Source: Pseudomonas protegens CHA0 (GTDB taxonomy: Bacteria; Pseudomonadota; Gammaproteobacteria; Pseudomonadales; Pseudomonadaceae). From it: 64,000 bases of DNA. Shown here piece after piece: positions 17,543 through 26,447 of this stretch (the stretch's first letter is position 1; each line of letters starts with the position of its first letter). The notes below the pieces were generated by a model. That model had not been told where the DNA came from and did no database searches. It saw nothing but the letters and a program-made list of their open reading frames with translations. The stretch is from NCBI RefSeq assembly GCF_000397205.1, contig NC_021237.1:5129501-5193500 (forward strand), in the 5' to 3' direction. A program made the translations under genes and the position numbers.

Positions 17543-17558
17543 CGGCACGGCGCTTGCT
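17543..17558 (+). promoter_or_regulatory. sigma-54-like promoter of flgA
   Basis: CGGCACG, GCGC, TTGCT matches the -24/-12 element with one change, and GG and GC are ten bases apart. The predicted transcription start (about 17569) falls one base before the flgA ATG, so either the message is leaderless or this match is not the real promoter. Confidence 0.5.
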
Positions 17559-17569
17559 TTTTAACTGTT

Positions 17570-18331
17570 ATGAACGCCAAAACGACATTTTTCCGACGCC
17601 TGACATCCCGCTACCGCACTTTGCTGTGCGGGCTGTCGGCTTTGTGCATTTTAAACCCCGGCAACCCTGCCGTTGCTGATTCGGTCACCCTGCCTGATCT
17701 TCTTATCGGCGTCACTCAAGGGTTTCTTGAATTCACGGTAGAAGACTACCTGGCCACCAGTCAAACGGAAGGTCGCTATGAAATCCAGGTCAACCAGCTG
17801 GACCCGCGCATGCGCATGCCCAATTGCGACAAGGAATTGACAGCCAACCTGGAAAGCCCGGCCCAACCGCTGGGGCGGGTCACCGTCAAAGTGCGCTGCG
17901 AAGGCGCCTCGCCATGGACGGTATTCGTGCCGGCGCAGGTCAAGCTGTTTCGCGAGGTGGTCACCACTGCACGCCCGCTCAAGCGCGCCGGCATCATCGA
18001 ACCGGAAGACGTGGTGCTGCGCGAACGGGACATCAGCCAGAACAATCAGGGCTACCTCACCTCAGTGGACCAAGCCATTGGTCAGAAACTTGTCCGACCA
18101 ATGGTCGCCGACCAGCTCGTTACCCTGGCCCATCTGGAGCAGGCGGAAGTCGTGCGCAAGGGCGATCAAGTGGTGATATCGGCACGCAGCGGCACGTTGA
18201 ATGTACGGATGCCGGGCGAGGCGCTGTCCAACGGCGGCATGAGCGAACAGATCCGGGTCAAGAATCTCAATTCGCAACGAGTGATCAAGGCCCGCATCAC
18301 GGCGCCAGGGCAAGTGGAAGTGGCCATGTAG
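17570..18331 (+). CDS. flgA: flagellar P-ring assembly chaperone FlgA
   Basis: A 253-residue periplasmic protein. A long signal sequence (FFRRLTSRYRTLLCGLSALC) precedes the mature part. The C-terminal SAF-like domain shows RPLKRAGIIEPEDVVLRERD, GQKLVRPMVADQLVTLAHLE and VRKGDQVVISARSGTLNVRMP, ending INSQ-like NSQRVIKARIT. FlgA assists FlgI P-ring assembly. It diverges from cheV. The ATG at 17570 lacks a visible ribosome site (TTTTTAACTGTT precedes it). Confidence 0.93.
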   Translation: MNAKTTFFRRLTSRYRTLLCGLSALCILNPGNPAVADSVTLPDLLIGVTQGFLEFTVEDYLATSQTEGRYEIQVNQLDPRMRMPNCDKELTANLESPAQPLGRVTVKVRCEGASPWTVFVPAQVKLFREVVTTARPLKRAGIIEPEDVVLRERDISQNNQGYLTSVDQAIGQKLVRPMVADQLVTLAHLEQAEVVRKGDQVVISARSGTLNVRMPGEALSNGGMSEQIRVKNLNSQRVIKARITAPGQVEVAM

Positions 18332-18368
18332 ATAGCTGGCGCTCAAGCCGTGCGTTCCCTAAACTGTG

Positions 18369-18376
18369 GCCGATAA
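18369..18376 (+). promoter_or_regulatory. possible FliA (sigma-28) -10 element for flgM
   Basis: GCCGATAA is a perfect flagellar sigma-28 -10 box, 107 bp before flgM. I do not see a -35 at the usual spacing; the nearest TCAAG lies too far upstream, so the call is tentative. Confidence 0.4.
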
Positions 18377-18482
18377 AGGGTCGCAGATACCTGACCTGGT
18401 TTGTCGACAATCAAGCCTAAAGTTTTTCAGGGTATGGCCGAAAACATGGCAAGCGTCCAAATACCCAGAGGTTTACTTCATC

Positions 18483-18800
18483 ATGGTCATCGACTTCAGC
18501 CGTTTAAACAGCTCCCCTTCACTGACAGGCAGTACGCGTACCAGCACCAGCAAGGAAACCGGTGATGCCGGCAAATCCACGCCGCTGACAACCGCCGCCG
18601 AGACCAGCAAAAGCGGGGAATCGGTACACCTGAGCAATGAGGCTCAACAGTTGCAGAAAGTCACTGACAAGCTGCGTGATCAGCCTGCCGTCGACAAAGC
18701 CCGGGTGGCCGAGTTGAAGCAAGCGATTGCCGATGGCAGCTATAAGGTCGACAGCAACCGCGTAGCCAGCAAACTGCTTAACTTCGAAGCCCAGCGCTAG
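18483..18800 (+). CDS. flgM: anti-sigma-28 factor FlgM
   Basis: A 105-residue FlgM. It begins [20 protein letters not shown], has a Ser/Thr-rich disordered middle, and ends in the FliA-binding region with [14 protein letters not shown] and [33 protein letters not shown], where the motif is read in pieces. FlgM holds FliA inactive until it is exported through the finished hook. GAGG lies about 13 bases before the ATG at 18483. It is followed by flgN. Confidence 0.93.
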   Translation: MVIDFSRLNSSPSLTGSTRTSTSKETGDAGKSTPLTTAAETSKSGESVHLSNEAQQLQKVTDKLRDQPAVDKARVAELKQAIADGSYKVDSNRVASKLLNFEAQR

Positions 18801-18848
18801 CCCCAGGCTTGCGCCAGGCTTTTGGACGCTTAATCCCCAAGGCCAGCC

Positions 18849-19316
18849 ATGCACGACACCAACCTACTGCAATTGATCAACGATGACCTTGCTCCAGCGC
18901 AACACTTGCTGGAGCTGCTACGCGCCGAGTCTATCGCCCTCCACGGCCGCGACATGCCGCTGCTGGAAGATATCCTGGCGCAGAAGCAAGCCTTGGTCAT
19001 CTTGCTGGAACAGCATGGCCGTAAGCGCACGCAAATTCTTGCCAGCCTGAACCTGCCGACCAACCGCGAGGGGCTCGAGCAACTGGCCAGCCACTCCAGC
19101 CTGGGCGCGCAATTGCTCGAACAGAGCAATGTCCTGACCCAATTGCTTGCCGAGTGCCAAGCTGCCAACGAGCTCAATGGTCGCTCGATCCAGATCCAAC
19201 AGGCCACCACCGCCAACCAGCTGAAAATCCTCAATGGTGGCGAACCTCCTGCCCTATACGACGCCCGCGGCTCTACCTCAATGCTTGCGAAGCCACGCCC
19301 ACTCAGTCAGGCTTAA
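18849..19316 (+). CDS. flgN: flagellar export chaperone FlgN
   Basis: A 155-residue helical protein of the FlgN family (LLQLINDDLAPAQHLLELLR, QQLL-type heptads, LLAECQAANELNGRSIQIQQ). It chaperones the hook-filament junction proteins FlgK and FlgL. It lies 48 bp after flgM, the conserved flgMN order. The last 25 residues are low in structure. Confidence 0.9.
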   Translation: MHDTNLLQLINDDLAPAQHLLELLRAESIALHGRDMPLLEDILAQKQALVILLEQHGRKRTQILASLNLPTNREGLEQLASHSSLGAQLLEQSNVLTQLLAECQAANELNGRSIQIQQATTANQLKILNGGEPPALYDARGSTSMLAKPRPLSQA

Positions 19317-19412
19317 ACCCAAAAAATGAGCGCGCGCTACCAAGCCGTGAAACATGCTGGCAAAATGCTGGCTCCTGCGTGTAGTTGTATTTTGTCTGGA
19401 GATTGATGAACC

Positions 19413-20159
19413 GTGTTCAACGCCTCAAATGCGGAAGATACTCCGCAGCCACCCAAGGTGCTCACCACTGCGTTGGAGATCTCTTCCAACCTGCGGTTGC
19501 TGCAAGAGAGCCATGACCCGCTGATCATCACTTTCCACGAGCGTAGCCAGCGCTTCCAAAGCTATCTGGTGGAAGTGGACCGCGATAGCAGCATGATCGC
19601 CCTCGACGAAATGATCCCCCGCGACGGTGAACGCTTCCTGCTCGCAGGCGAACCGTTTCGCGTTGAAGGCTTTCATGAAGGCGTACGCATCGCCTGGGAA
19701 AGCAACGGCTTGCCCACCCTCGACGAATCCAACGGCGGCCGCTGCTACCGCACCACCCTGCCGGACGAAGTGGTCTACCACCAGCGCCGCAACGCCTTTC
19801 GTGCCGCCCTGAAGCTGGCACAACTGGTAGACATCGAACTGAGCGGCGAAAAACTCAAATCGCCCCTCAGCGGCAAGCTGCTGGACATTTCCGCCACCGG
19901 CTGCAAATTGCGTTTCGACGGCGATATTTCCTCACGCCTGCAACTGGGCCAGGTTTACGAGCGCTTTATCGCCGCCCTGCCCTTCGGCAGCATGACGGCC
20001 CCGGTGGAACTGCGTTACCTGCACCACGAAGAACGCATCGACACCACCTTTGCCGGCGTACGCTTCCACAACATGAGCGGCCTGGTACAGCGCCAGGTCG
20101 AACGCTTCGTCTATCAACTGCAGCGTGAAGCGCGGCGCTTCGATAAAGACGACCTCTGA
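19413..20159 (+). CDS. flgZ: PilZ-domain c-di-GMP flagellar brake FlgZ (YcgR type)
   Basis: A 248-residue YcgR-type protein. The N-terminal YcgR domain has [21 protein letters not shown]. The PilZ domain follows with the c-di-GMP signature RRNAFR and [11 protein letters not shown], and ends [20 protein letters not shown]. On binding c-di-GMP it slows the flagellar motor through the stator. It starts with GTG at 19413 with GGAG about 12 bases upstream. Its place after flgMN is the Pseudomonas arrangement. Confidence 0.92.
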   Translation: MFNASNAEDTPQPPKVLTTALEISSNLRLLQESHDPLIITFHERSQRFQSYLVEVDRDSSMIALDEMIPRDGERFLLAGEPFRVEGFHEGVRIAWESNGLPTLDESNGGRCYRTTLPDEVVYHQRRNAFRAALKLAQLVDIELSGEKLKSPLSGKLLDISATGCKLRFDGDISSRLQLGQVYERFIAALPFGSMTAPVELRYLHHEERIDTTFAGVRFHNMSGLVQRQVERFVYQLQREARRFDKDDL

Positions 20160-20175
20160 TTCAAAGGCATCAATG

Positions 20176-20213
20176 AAAACGGGCAGTGCCTTGCGGCAAC
20201 TGCCCGTTTTTTT
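20176..20213. terminator. bidirectional terminator between flgZ and the MFS gene
   Basis: AAAACGGGCAGT pairs with ACTGCCCGTTTT around a small inner GCC-GGC stem, followed by seven T. It serves two convergent genes. Confidence 0.85.
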
Positions 20214-20217
20214 GCGC

Positions 20218-21591
20218 CTAAGGCCTGGCCCCGCTGAGGTGTTCCCGGGCGCATTCCTCGGCAGGCGGTTCGTCCGCAGCCTGCGGGGTATCCGCTGCAG
20301 GCTCATCAGGCACAGCTTCCGGCGCGGGCGCGCTCTGCATCTGGTCCTGAACCACCTGTTCGTCAACCCGCGGGTCCAGAGCCGCCACCAACGGTGAACT
20401 GGACATGCTGTCCGGCATCGCCACGTGATGCAGTGGCGCATCGTCGACCTGATGCAGATTGGTCACGGCCTTCGGCCGAATCCGCCAGACCAGCACCAGG
20501 GCAAAGAAACTGAAGAAGGCGTAGAGCATTTGGCTACCGAACAACTTCATCAGCACGCCTGCCGCCAACGGACCAATACTCGCACCCACGCCATAGGTCA
20601 CCAGCAGCATCGCCGTCAGCGAGACCCGTCGATCCCCTTCCACATGGTCATTGGAGAACGCCACCGCCAGTGGATAGAGACAGAACTGAACCAGGGAACA
20701 CAGGAAGCCCAGAACAAACAGGACCTCCAGCGGCACCGAAGGCAGGATCGCCAGGGGCAAGGCCACCACCGCCAGGAACAACGCAAAACAGCGGATCAGC
20801 AGCGCCCGGTCATAGCGGTCGGACAGCCAGCCCAGCGGCCACTGCACCACCAGCCCGGCGAAAATGCAGCTACCCATGAACAGACCCACCTGCTCGGTGC
20901 TCAAGCCCTGTTGCGAGGCATAGAGCGGCGCCAGACCGTAGAACGAACCGACGATCAGCCCCGAACCCAATACCGTGCTCAGCGATTGCGGTACACGCTT
21001 GATAAAGAAGCGCGGCTCCATGGGTGCAGGGCGCAAGGGTGCCGGGTGAATGCGCCGGGTCATGGCCACCGGCACCAGGCACAGGGCAAAGCACAGCGCC
21101 ACCAGCATCAGCAGCTCCAGGCCCAGGGCCGGGTGCATGACCAGTATCAACTGCCCCAGCACCAGGCCCAGGTAAGAGGCAATCATGTAGCCGCTGAACA
21201 CCAGCCCGCGCTGCTTGGCGTCGGCCTGCTCATTGAGCCAGCTTTCGATGACCATGTACTGGCACATCATCCCCAGGCCCACGATCATCCGCAGCACCAG
21301 CCAGGCCGGCAACCAGTCCACCAGGCCGTGGCCCAGCACTGCTGCGCCGACAATCCCGGCACAGGTGGCGTAGGCACGGATATGCCCGACCCGGGCAATC
21401 AGTCGGTGCCCCAGCTTGCCCCCCAAAACCAGGCCGAAATAGTTGGCCGCCATCAAGGCCCCCACCCATAGCCCGTCGACATGATCGGCGGCCAGGCGCA
21501 GGGCCAGATAAGTGCTGAGCAGGCCAGAGCCAATCAGCATCATCAGCGACGCGAAATAAAGCGCTCGAAAGGATTTCCAGATTTGGCGCAT
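20218..21591 (-). CDS. MFS transporter
   Basis: A 457-residue major facilitator with about 12 hydrophobic segments. The motif-A-like loop reads GKLGHRLIARVGHIRAYA in the first half and GWLSDRYDRALLIR in the second, and VIESWLNEQADAKQRG is characteristic of the YcaD-like subgroup. A charged Pro/Ala/Glu-rich tail of about 80 residues follows the last helix and is probably cytoplasmic. The substrate is unknown. The ATG at 21591 just precedes the first membrane helix; a TTG 45 bases upstream is in frame. It lies downstream of a polyamine-type synthetase, so a related substrate is possible but unproven. Confidence 0.85.
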   Translation of the reverse strand: MRQIWKSFRALYFASLMMLIGSGLLSTYLALRLAADHVDGLWVGALMAANYFGLVLGGKLGHRLIARVGHIRAYATCAGIVGAAVLGHGLVDWLPAWLVLRMIVGLGMMCQYMVIESWLNEQADAKQRGLVFSGYMIASYLGLVLGQLILVMHPALGLELLMLVALCFALCLVPVAMTRRIHPAPLRPAPMEPRFFIKRVPQSLSTVLGSGLIVGSFYGLAPLYASQQGLSTEQVGLFMGSCIFAGLVVQWPLGWLSDRYDRALLIRCFALFLAVVALPLAILPSVPLEVLFVLGFLCSLVQFCLYPLAVAFSNDHVEGDRRVSLTAMLLVTYGVGASIGPLAAGVLMKLFGSQMLYAFFSFFALVLVWRIRPKAVTNLHQVDDAPLHHVAMPDSMSSSPLVAALDPRVDEQVVQDQMQSAPAPEAVPDEPAADTPQAADEPPAEECAREHLSGARP

Positions 21592-21663
21592 CGGCGTTCC
21601 GAGCGGCTCCTTGAATGAGGTATCGAGCCCCGGCAAACCGGGGCCCGACCAGCGACGGTTCGG

Positions 21664-23007
21664 TTATGCCTGGGCCGCTAACACACGCCGCTCCCAGGGA
21701 GTAATTTCATCAAAGAAACTGGTCAACTCCATGGTCTTCGAAGCGATGTAGCCTTCGATGAACTCGTTGCCGAACAGTTCCCTGGCCAACTGGCTACGTT
21801 TCAGACGCTCCAGGGCCGCATGCAAGGTACAGGGCAACGAAAGATTGTCCGGCACTTCGAACTCACCCTGGATGGCAGCGGTTGGCTCCAACTCGTTCTC
21901 GATGCCATGCAAACCTGCTGCCAGGCTCGCGGCGATCGCCAGATAAGGATTGGCGTCCGCCCCCGGCAGACGATTTTCCACCCGTCGCGCCACCGGTGAA
22001 CTGGCCGGAATCCGCAGGCCAGCGGCCCGATTGTCGTGGGACCAGCACGCATTGTTCGGCGAAGCGTAAGGATGACACAAGCGCTGATAGGAGTTCACAT
22101 TGGGGGCGAACAAGGCAGTGAAGTCGGCGAGGCCGGCCTGCAGGCCGCCAATGAAATGCCGGAACATCGCCGTAGGTTGCCCGGCGTCGTCACTGAAAAC
22201 GTTACGGCCGTTACCCATCTCCACCAGGCTCTGGTGTATATGCATCGAGCTGCCCGGCGTGTGAGCCAAGGGCTTGGCCATGCAGACCACGATCAGGCCG
22301 TGCTTGAGCGCCACCTCCTTGAGCAGGTGCTTGAACAGGAAGGTCTGGTCCGCCAACAACAGCGGGTCACCGTGCAACAGGTTGATTTCGAACTGGCTGA
22401 CGCCCATCTCGTGCATGAAGGTATCGCGGGGCAGGCCCAGGGCGGCCATGCCTTCGTAGACCTCCTTGAAGAATGGCCGCAGACCATTGTTGGAACTCAC
22501 GCTGAACGCCGAATAGCCTTCCTCCCGGCGCCCATCCAGGCCGACCGGCGGCCGGAAGGGCTGCGCTGGATCGTCATTGGCCGCGAACACGAAGAACTCG
22601 AGCTCGGTGGCCACCACCGGCGCCAGGCCCAGGGCGGCATAACGGGCGATTACCTGCTTGAGCTGCCCACGAGTGGAGAGCCGCGAACTCTCGCCGCTGA
22701 GCTCATCGGCGTCACAGATGGCCAGCGCTCTGGGCGTTTCGCTCCAGGGCAGGCGGTAGATCTGCCGGGGGTCGGCATTGAGCGCCAGGTCGCCGTCGTC
22801 GCTGCCGTAGAAACGTGCTGGCGGATAACCGCCCATGATGCATTGCAGCAGCACCCCCCGCGCCATCTGCAAGCGCCGCCCTTCGAGGAACCCCTCGGCG
22901 GTCATTACCTTGCCCCGCGGCACGCCATTGAGATCCGCGGTGACACATTCGATCTCATCAATGCCCGTCAATCGCTCGGCGAGTGAACTGTGGCCATCGG
23001 TTGTCAT
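21664..23007 (-). CDS. glutamine synthetase-family enzyme, probable glutamylpolyamine synthetase
   Basis: A 447-residue enzyme of the glutamine synthetase fold. It has ATELEFFVFA, the ATP/glutamate region GSSMHIHQSL, NSYQRLCHPYASPNN and RVENRLPGADANPYLA. Length and sequence fit the PauA/PuuA group, which joins glutamate to putrescine or other polyamines in their catabolism, rather than GlnA. The lack of the GlnA adenylylation-site context agrees with this. It lies 72 bp upstream of the MFS gene in the same direction and diverges from a LysR regulator. The exact amine substrate is not visible. Confidence 0.85.
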   Translation of the reverse strand: MTTDGHSSLAERLTGIDEIECVTADLNGVPRGKVMTAEGFLEGRRLQMARGVLLQCIMGGYPPARFYGSDDGDLALNADPRQIYRLPWSETPRALAICDADELSGESSRLSTRGQLKQVIARYAALGLAPVVATELEFFVFAANDDPAQPFRPPVGLDGRREEGYSAFSVSSNNGLRPFFKEVYEGMAALGLPRDTFMHEMGVSQFEINLLHGDPLLLADQTFLFKHLLKEVALKHGLIVVCMAKPLAHTPGSSMHIHQSLVEMGNGRNVFSDDAGQPTAMFRHFIGGLQAGLADFTALFAPNVNSYQRLCHPYASPNNACWSHDNRAAGLRIPASSPVARRVENRLPGADANPYLAIAASLAAGLHGIENELEPTAAIQGEFEVPDNLSLPCTLHAALERLKRSQLARELFGNEFIEGYIASKTMELTSFFDEITPWERRVLAAQA

Positions 23008-23224
23008 GACTCAATCCTTGTTGTTATACGAGCCGCGAACGGCGACCCGTACAAAATACGCACCACCCGTTCAGGATTTCAAGCAGGCGTGAGTAAAATC
23101 CCCGGCCCTGCCCCCACTGGCGGGGCAAGCAGGCCGCCAGCCTTGTTACAGGTCCATGGTGTCCATCAATCAGGACAAGGGAGTAGGCTCGACAAGTCGC
23201 CTACGCCAACTTGAGGGAGCGCCC

Positions 23225-24169
23225 ATGCTGGGAAGCCTTGCCGATATTGATTTGCGGATGCTGCGGGTGTTCTGCGCCATCGTTGATGCCGGCGGGTTCA
23301 CCGCAGCCCAGGCACGGCTCAACACCAGCCTGTCGCGACTGAGCGTGGTGGTCCGGGACCTTGAGGAGCGCCTGGGCTACTCCCTGTGCAGGCGCGGCAG
23401 CAGCGGATTTCAGCTGACCGATCAGGGCCAGGAGCTGTTCGAGGCAGCACAGTTGCTGTTCGCCGACATCGAGCGCTTTCGCCAGCACGCCAACCGCCTC
23501 GGCCCCATCACCCGCGAGCAGTTGCAGATCGGCAGTGTCGACAGCCTGATCAGCCTGCCCTATGCCCCCCTGTCCCTGGCCCTGGGCCATCTGCGCCGGC
23601 GCCTGCCCCAGGTACGGCCGAACCTGCACCTGATGCGCCCCGACGAACTGGAACAGGCCGTGCTCGACGAACGCCTGCACCTGGCCATCGGCGCTTTCCA
23701 CCATCAACTGTCGGGGTTGCACTATCAGCACCTGTTCGAGGAGGAACAGAACCTCTACTGCGCCAATGGCCATCCACTGTTCCCGCGCACCGACGAAACA
23801 CTGACCCTGGAAGAGATCTGCGCCGCCGATTATGTGAGCCGGGGCTACATGGCGGAGCACCAGCGCCCCCATGACCTGCACTTCAACCAGAGCGTCAGCG
23901 CCTACGCCATGGAGGCCATCGCCACGCTGATTTTCTCCGGCACCTACCTGGGTTACCTGCCCAGCCACTATGCGGCGGCCTGGGTGGCCAAGGGCCAACT
24001 GCGCGCCTTGCTACCCGAGCGCCTGGCCTACCGCTCGCACTTTCACTGCATCACCCGCCAGGGCCAGGAACCCAAGGTCGCACTGGCAACCTTTCTGGAA
24101 TGCCTGGCCCTGGCCGGGCGGCAACTGGGCGAGGCACACCTTCAACCACTCGCGGCTCAGGGCAAGTAG
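23225..24169 (+). CDS. LysR-family transcriptional regulator
   Basis: A 314-residue regulator. The winged helix-turn-helix lies in residues 8-65 (LRMLRVFCAIVDAGGFTAAQ, ARLNTSLSRLSVVVRDLEERLG, CRRGSSGFQLTDQG). The substrate-binding domain follows with QLQIGSVDSLISL. The ATG at 23225 is preceded by GGGAGC. It diverges from the glutamylpolyamine synthetase-like gene, which it may control; this is inference from position only. Its 3' end overlaps the convergent kinase gene by 13 bases. Confidence 0.88.
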   Translation: MLGSLADIDLRMLRVFCAIVDAGGFTAAQARLNTSLSRLSVVVRDLEERLGYSLCRRGSSGFQLTDQGQELFEAAQLLFADIERFRQHANRLGPITREQLQIGSVDSLISLPYAPLSLALGHLRRRLPQVRPNLHLMRPDELEQAVLDERLHLAIGAFHHQLSGLHYQHLFEEEQNLYCANGHPLFPRTDETLTLEEICAADYVSRGYMAEHQRPHDLHFNQSVSAYAMEAIATLIFSGTYLGYLPSHYAAAWVAKGQLRALLPERLAYRSHFHCITRQGQEPKVALATFLECLALAGRQLGEAHLQPLAAQGK

Positions 24170-24846
24170 AGCTTGAACAACCCGCCGCCCAATGGGCCGC
24201 CGTTGCTGATCCGAGTGTGGCCGCACACGCCATTGCGCTGATGCAATTCGGCAATGCGCCCGGCAAAGTACAGGCCCAGCCCGGTGCTGCCGCTGCTTTG
24301 ATTGATGCCCTGCACATAGTCGGCCTGACGCTCGATCATCCCTTGGGGATAGCCTTCGCCATCGTCGTTGATGGACAGCACCACCTGCCCTTCCTCATCA
24401 CTGACGCTGATCAGCAGGGCATGACGTGCATGGCGAATGGAATTGTTGATGCAATTGGCCAATACCGAGGCGATCAGCTCACGATCGAAGAACCCCAGGG
24501 GGCTCAGCGGATCGACTTCATAGGCGGCGGAAATGCCACGGCTCTTGAACACGTCCTGGTGGCTCACCAGTTGCGCTTCGATGAAGTCATCCAGTTCGTG
24601 GTAGGCCGGCTGCAACGGCAGCTGGTTGATCCCCAGCTTGTACAGCCCCAGCAGTTGCACCAGCATGCCGTTGAGGTGGGCGAACTGATAGTCGATCACC
24701 CCCTGCTCTGGCGCATTCTGCTGCTCGGGCAAGCGCGCCAGCCACTGGGCGTGAGCCTGCATCAGCATGGCCAGGGAGTTCTTCATGTCATGTACGGTGG
24801 AGGCGATCACCGTGGAAAAGTCGAGCGCCTGTTGCTTTTCGATCAT
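24157..24846 (-). CDS. soluble sensor histidine kinase without sensory domain
   Basis: A 229-residue kinase core. The probable phosphorylation site is in VIASTVHDMKNSLAMLMQ, and the ATPase domain has NCINNSIRHARHALL, INDDGEGYP and GSTGLGLYFAGRI. There is no membrane segment and no PAS, GAF or HAMP domain, so input must come from a partner. Its ATG overlaps the stop of the preceding TPR response regulator (ATGA), which strongly suggests a functional pair. Confidence 0.85.
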   Translation of the reverse strand: MIEKQQALDFSTVIASTVHDMKNSLAMLMQAHAQWLARLPEQQNAPEQGVIDYQFAHLNGMLVQLLGLYKLGINQLPLQPAYHELDDFIEAQLVSHQDVFKSRGISAAYEVDPLSPLGFFDRELIASVLANCINNSIRHARHALLISVSDEEGQVVLSINDDGEGYPQGMIERQADYVQGINQSSGSTGLGLYFAGRIAELHQRNGVCGHTRISNGGPLGGGLFKLYLP

Positions 24847-26447
24847 TGGCCAAACGCCTTGCTTCGCAGCTTCTGATAGCGCGGATAACGCGCGTCGGTA
24901 TCGGGCATCATGCCCACCAATTTAAGGCACGCCCGGCATTCTTCCAGGAGTGCCGCGTCCGGATTGGCGTCGGCGCCGTGCAGCAGCGACTGGGCCATGT
25001 TCAGGGCAATACTGATGTTCTTCGGTTGCATGGCCAGGGCCTTGCGGAACAACTCCCGCGCTTCCGCGAGGTTGCCGCCCTTGTAGCTGCGCACGCCCTG
25101 ACGGTTGATATCGGCGGCGGCATTGGAAGAACTGAGGATAGTCGGGTCGTCGGTCAGCTTGGCGATGTTCTGCATGACCTTCGGATCGTCACCATAGATC
25201 TCCGCACAGTTCTTGAGCATCGAAGCACCGGCACTGGCCTGCCCCAGCATCTGCAGTTGCTTGGCCACCAGCAGCGCCGCTTCGGGGCTCATGAACTGCT
25301 CCATGCCGTCCAGGCGCAGCAGCGCCTGCTCGGTGAGTTTTTCCGCGGTCTCGGCATCATTGAGCAACAGACTCGTGGCCTTCATCAGCCGCGCGCGAAT
25401 CTGCAGGCCCGGGTCAGTGGGATTCTCCTTGGCCACGGCACTCAGGGTCTGGTTGATTTCCAGCCGGGTGCGCGTGTCCAGGCCCCTCTCGCTGCCCTTG
25501 CTGATCAGGGCATGGGCCAGCCCGAGGTTGCTTTCCGGGTCCTTGAAACGCGACTGCGCGCCCTGGGACACCGCCTGGCGATAAGCCCGGGAGGCGCTGT
25601 CAAAGTCTTCGTTGGCCATGGCCAGCTTGCCCAGCAATGCCTGGCGCCGCACGGCCAGGGGAGAAAGGCGCACCGCCTCTTCCAGCACGTTCTGGGCCCG
25701 CTGGGTATCGCCTTCGGCTACCAGCACCTCTGCCAGCCCGTCGTAGAGGCCCGGCATCATCGGAAAGGCCTTCAAGGCCTTTTCATAAACCGCCTTGGCC
25801 TCGCCAACCTGCCCGCGCTTGAACAGCAGGCGCCCCAGCCCGACGTAAGCCCAGGGCAGCGGCCGGTCCGCCAGGATGCTGTTGTACAGGCGCTCCAGGG
25901 CCTCGTTCTGATGCATGTCGCGCAGGGCATCGGCGCGGTAGCGCAAGCATAACGGCGCGTAACGCGGGTCCTGCTTGCACAGGGCGATGCAGGCGTTGAG
26001 CACCTCCACCGGCTTGCCCCGGTCAAGGGCCTGGAGAATGGGTTTGAGCAACGTCTTGCGCTGCTGCAGGCGCTCCAGGCGCTGGGCCAGACCGGAGCGG
26101 TTGAAAGGCTTGGTCAGGTAGGCATCGGGCTCATGCTCCAGGGCACTGAGCACCATGGCCTGGCTGCTCTCGGCGGTGACCATGAGGAACACGCTCTCAT
26201 GGCTGATGAGCTTTTCCAGCATCAGGTCTTCGAGCACCTGCTGGCCGTTTTTCTTGCCGTCGCCCAGGTGATAGTCCTGGAGGATGAAGTCGTAGCGCTT
26301 CTGCGCGCACATGCGCAGGGCCTGCTCGCCAGTGTCGGCGGTGTCTACATCCTTGACGCCCAGCTCACGCAGCATCGAACGCACCGAACTGCGGAAGTCC
26401 GAGAAATCATCGACGATCAAAAAGCTCTTTTGGTGGTACGCCAGCAT
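24843..26447 (-). CDS. response regulator with C-terminal TPR repeats
   Basis: A 534-residue protein. Residues 8-130 form a receiver domain (SFLIVDDFSDFRSSVRSMLR, phosphoacceptor in FILQDYHLGDG, and YLTKPFNRS). The rest is a string of tetratricopeptide repeats, clear in AYVGLGRLLFKRGQVGEAKAVY, AEVLVAEGDTQRAQNVLEEA and RSYKGGNLAEARELFRKA. There is no DNA-binding or enzymatic output domain, so output is probably by protein contacts. The ATG at 26447 starts the conserved MLAYHQKSFLIVDD; longer in-frame starts reach into non-conserved sequence. It is coupled to the kinase gene downstream. Confidence 0.87.
   Translation of the reverse strand: MLAYHQKSFLIVDDFSDFRSSVRSMLRELGVKDVDTADTGEQALRMCAQKRYDFILQDYHLGDGKKNGQQVLEDLMLEKLISHESVFLMVTAESSQAMVLSALEHEPDAYLTKPFNRSGLAQRLERLQQRKTLLKPILQALDRGKPVEVLNACIALCKQDPRYAPLCLRYRADALRDMHQNEALERLYNSILADRPLPWAYVGLGRLLFKRGQVGEAKAVYEKALKAFPMMPGLYDGLAEVLVAEGDTQRAQNVLEEAVRLSPLAVRRQALLGKLAMANEDFDSASRAYRQAVSQGAQSRFKDPESNLGLAHALISKGSERGLDTRTRLEINQTLSAVAKENPTDPGLQIRARLMKATSLLLNDAETAEKLTEQALLRLDGMEQFMSPEAALLVAKQLQMLGQASAGASMLKNCAEIYGDDPKVMQNIAKLTDDPTILSSSNAAADINRQGVRSYKGGNLAEARELFRKALAMQPKNISIALNMAQSLLHGADANPDAALLEECRACLKLVGMMPDTDARYPRYQKLRSKAFGQ

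Noticed and set aside
18343..18376. Full sigma-28 promoter before flgM
   Set aside because: The -10 GCCGATAA is perfect but the TCAAG candidate for -35 is seven bases too far; only the -10 is reported.
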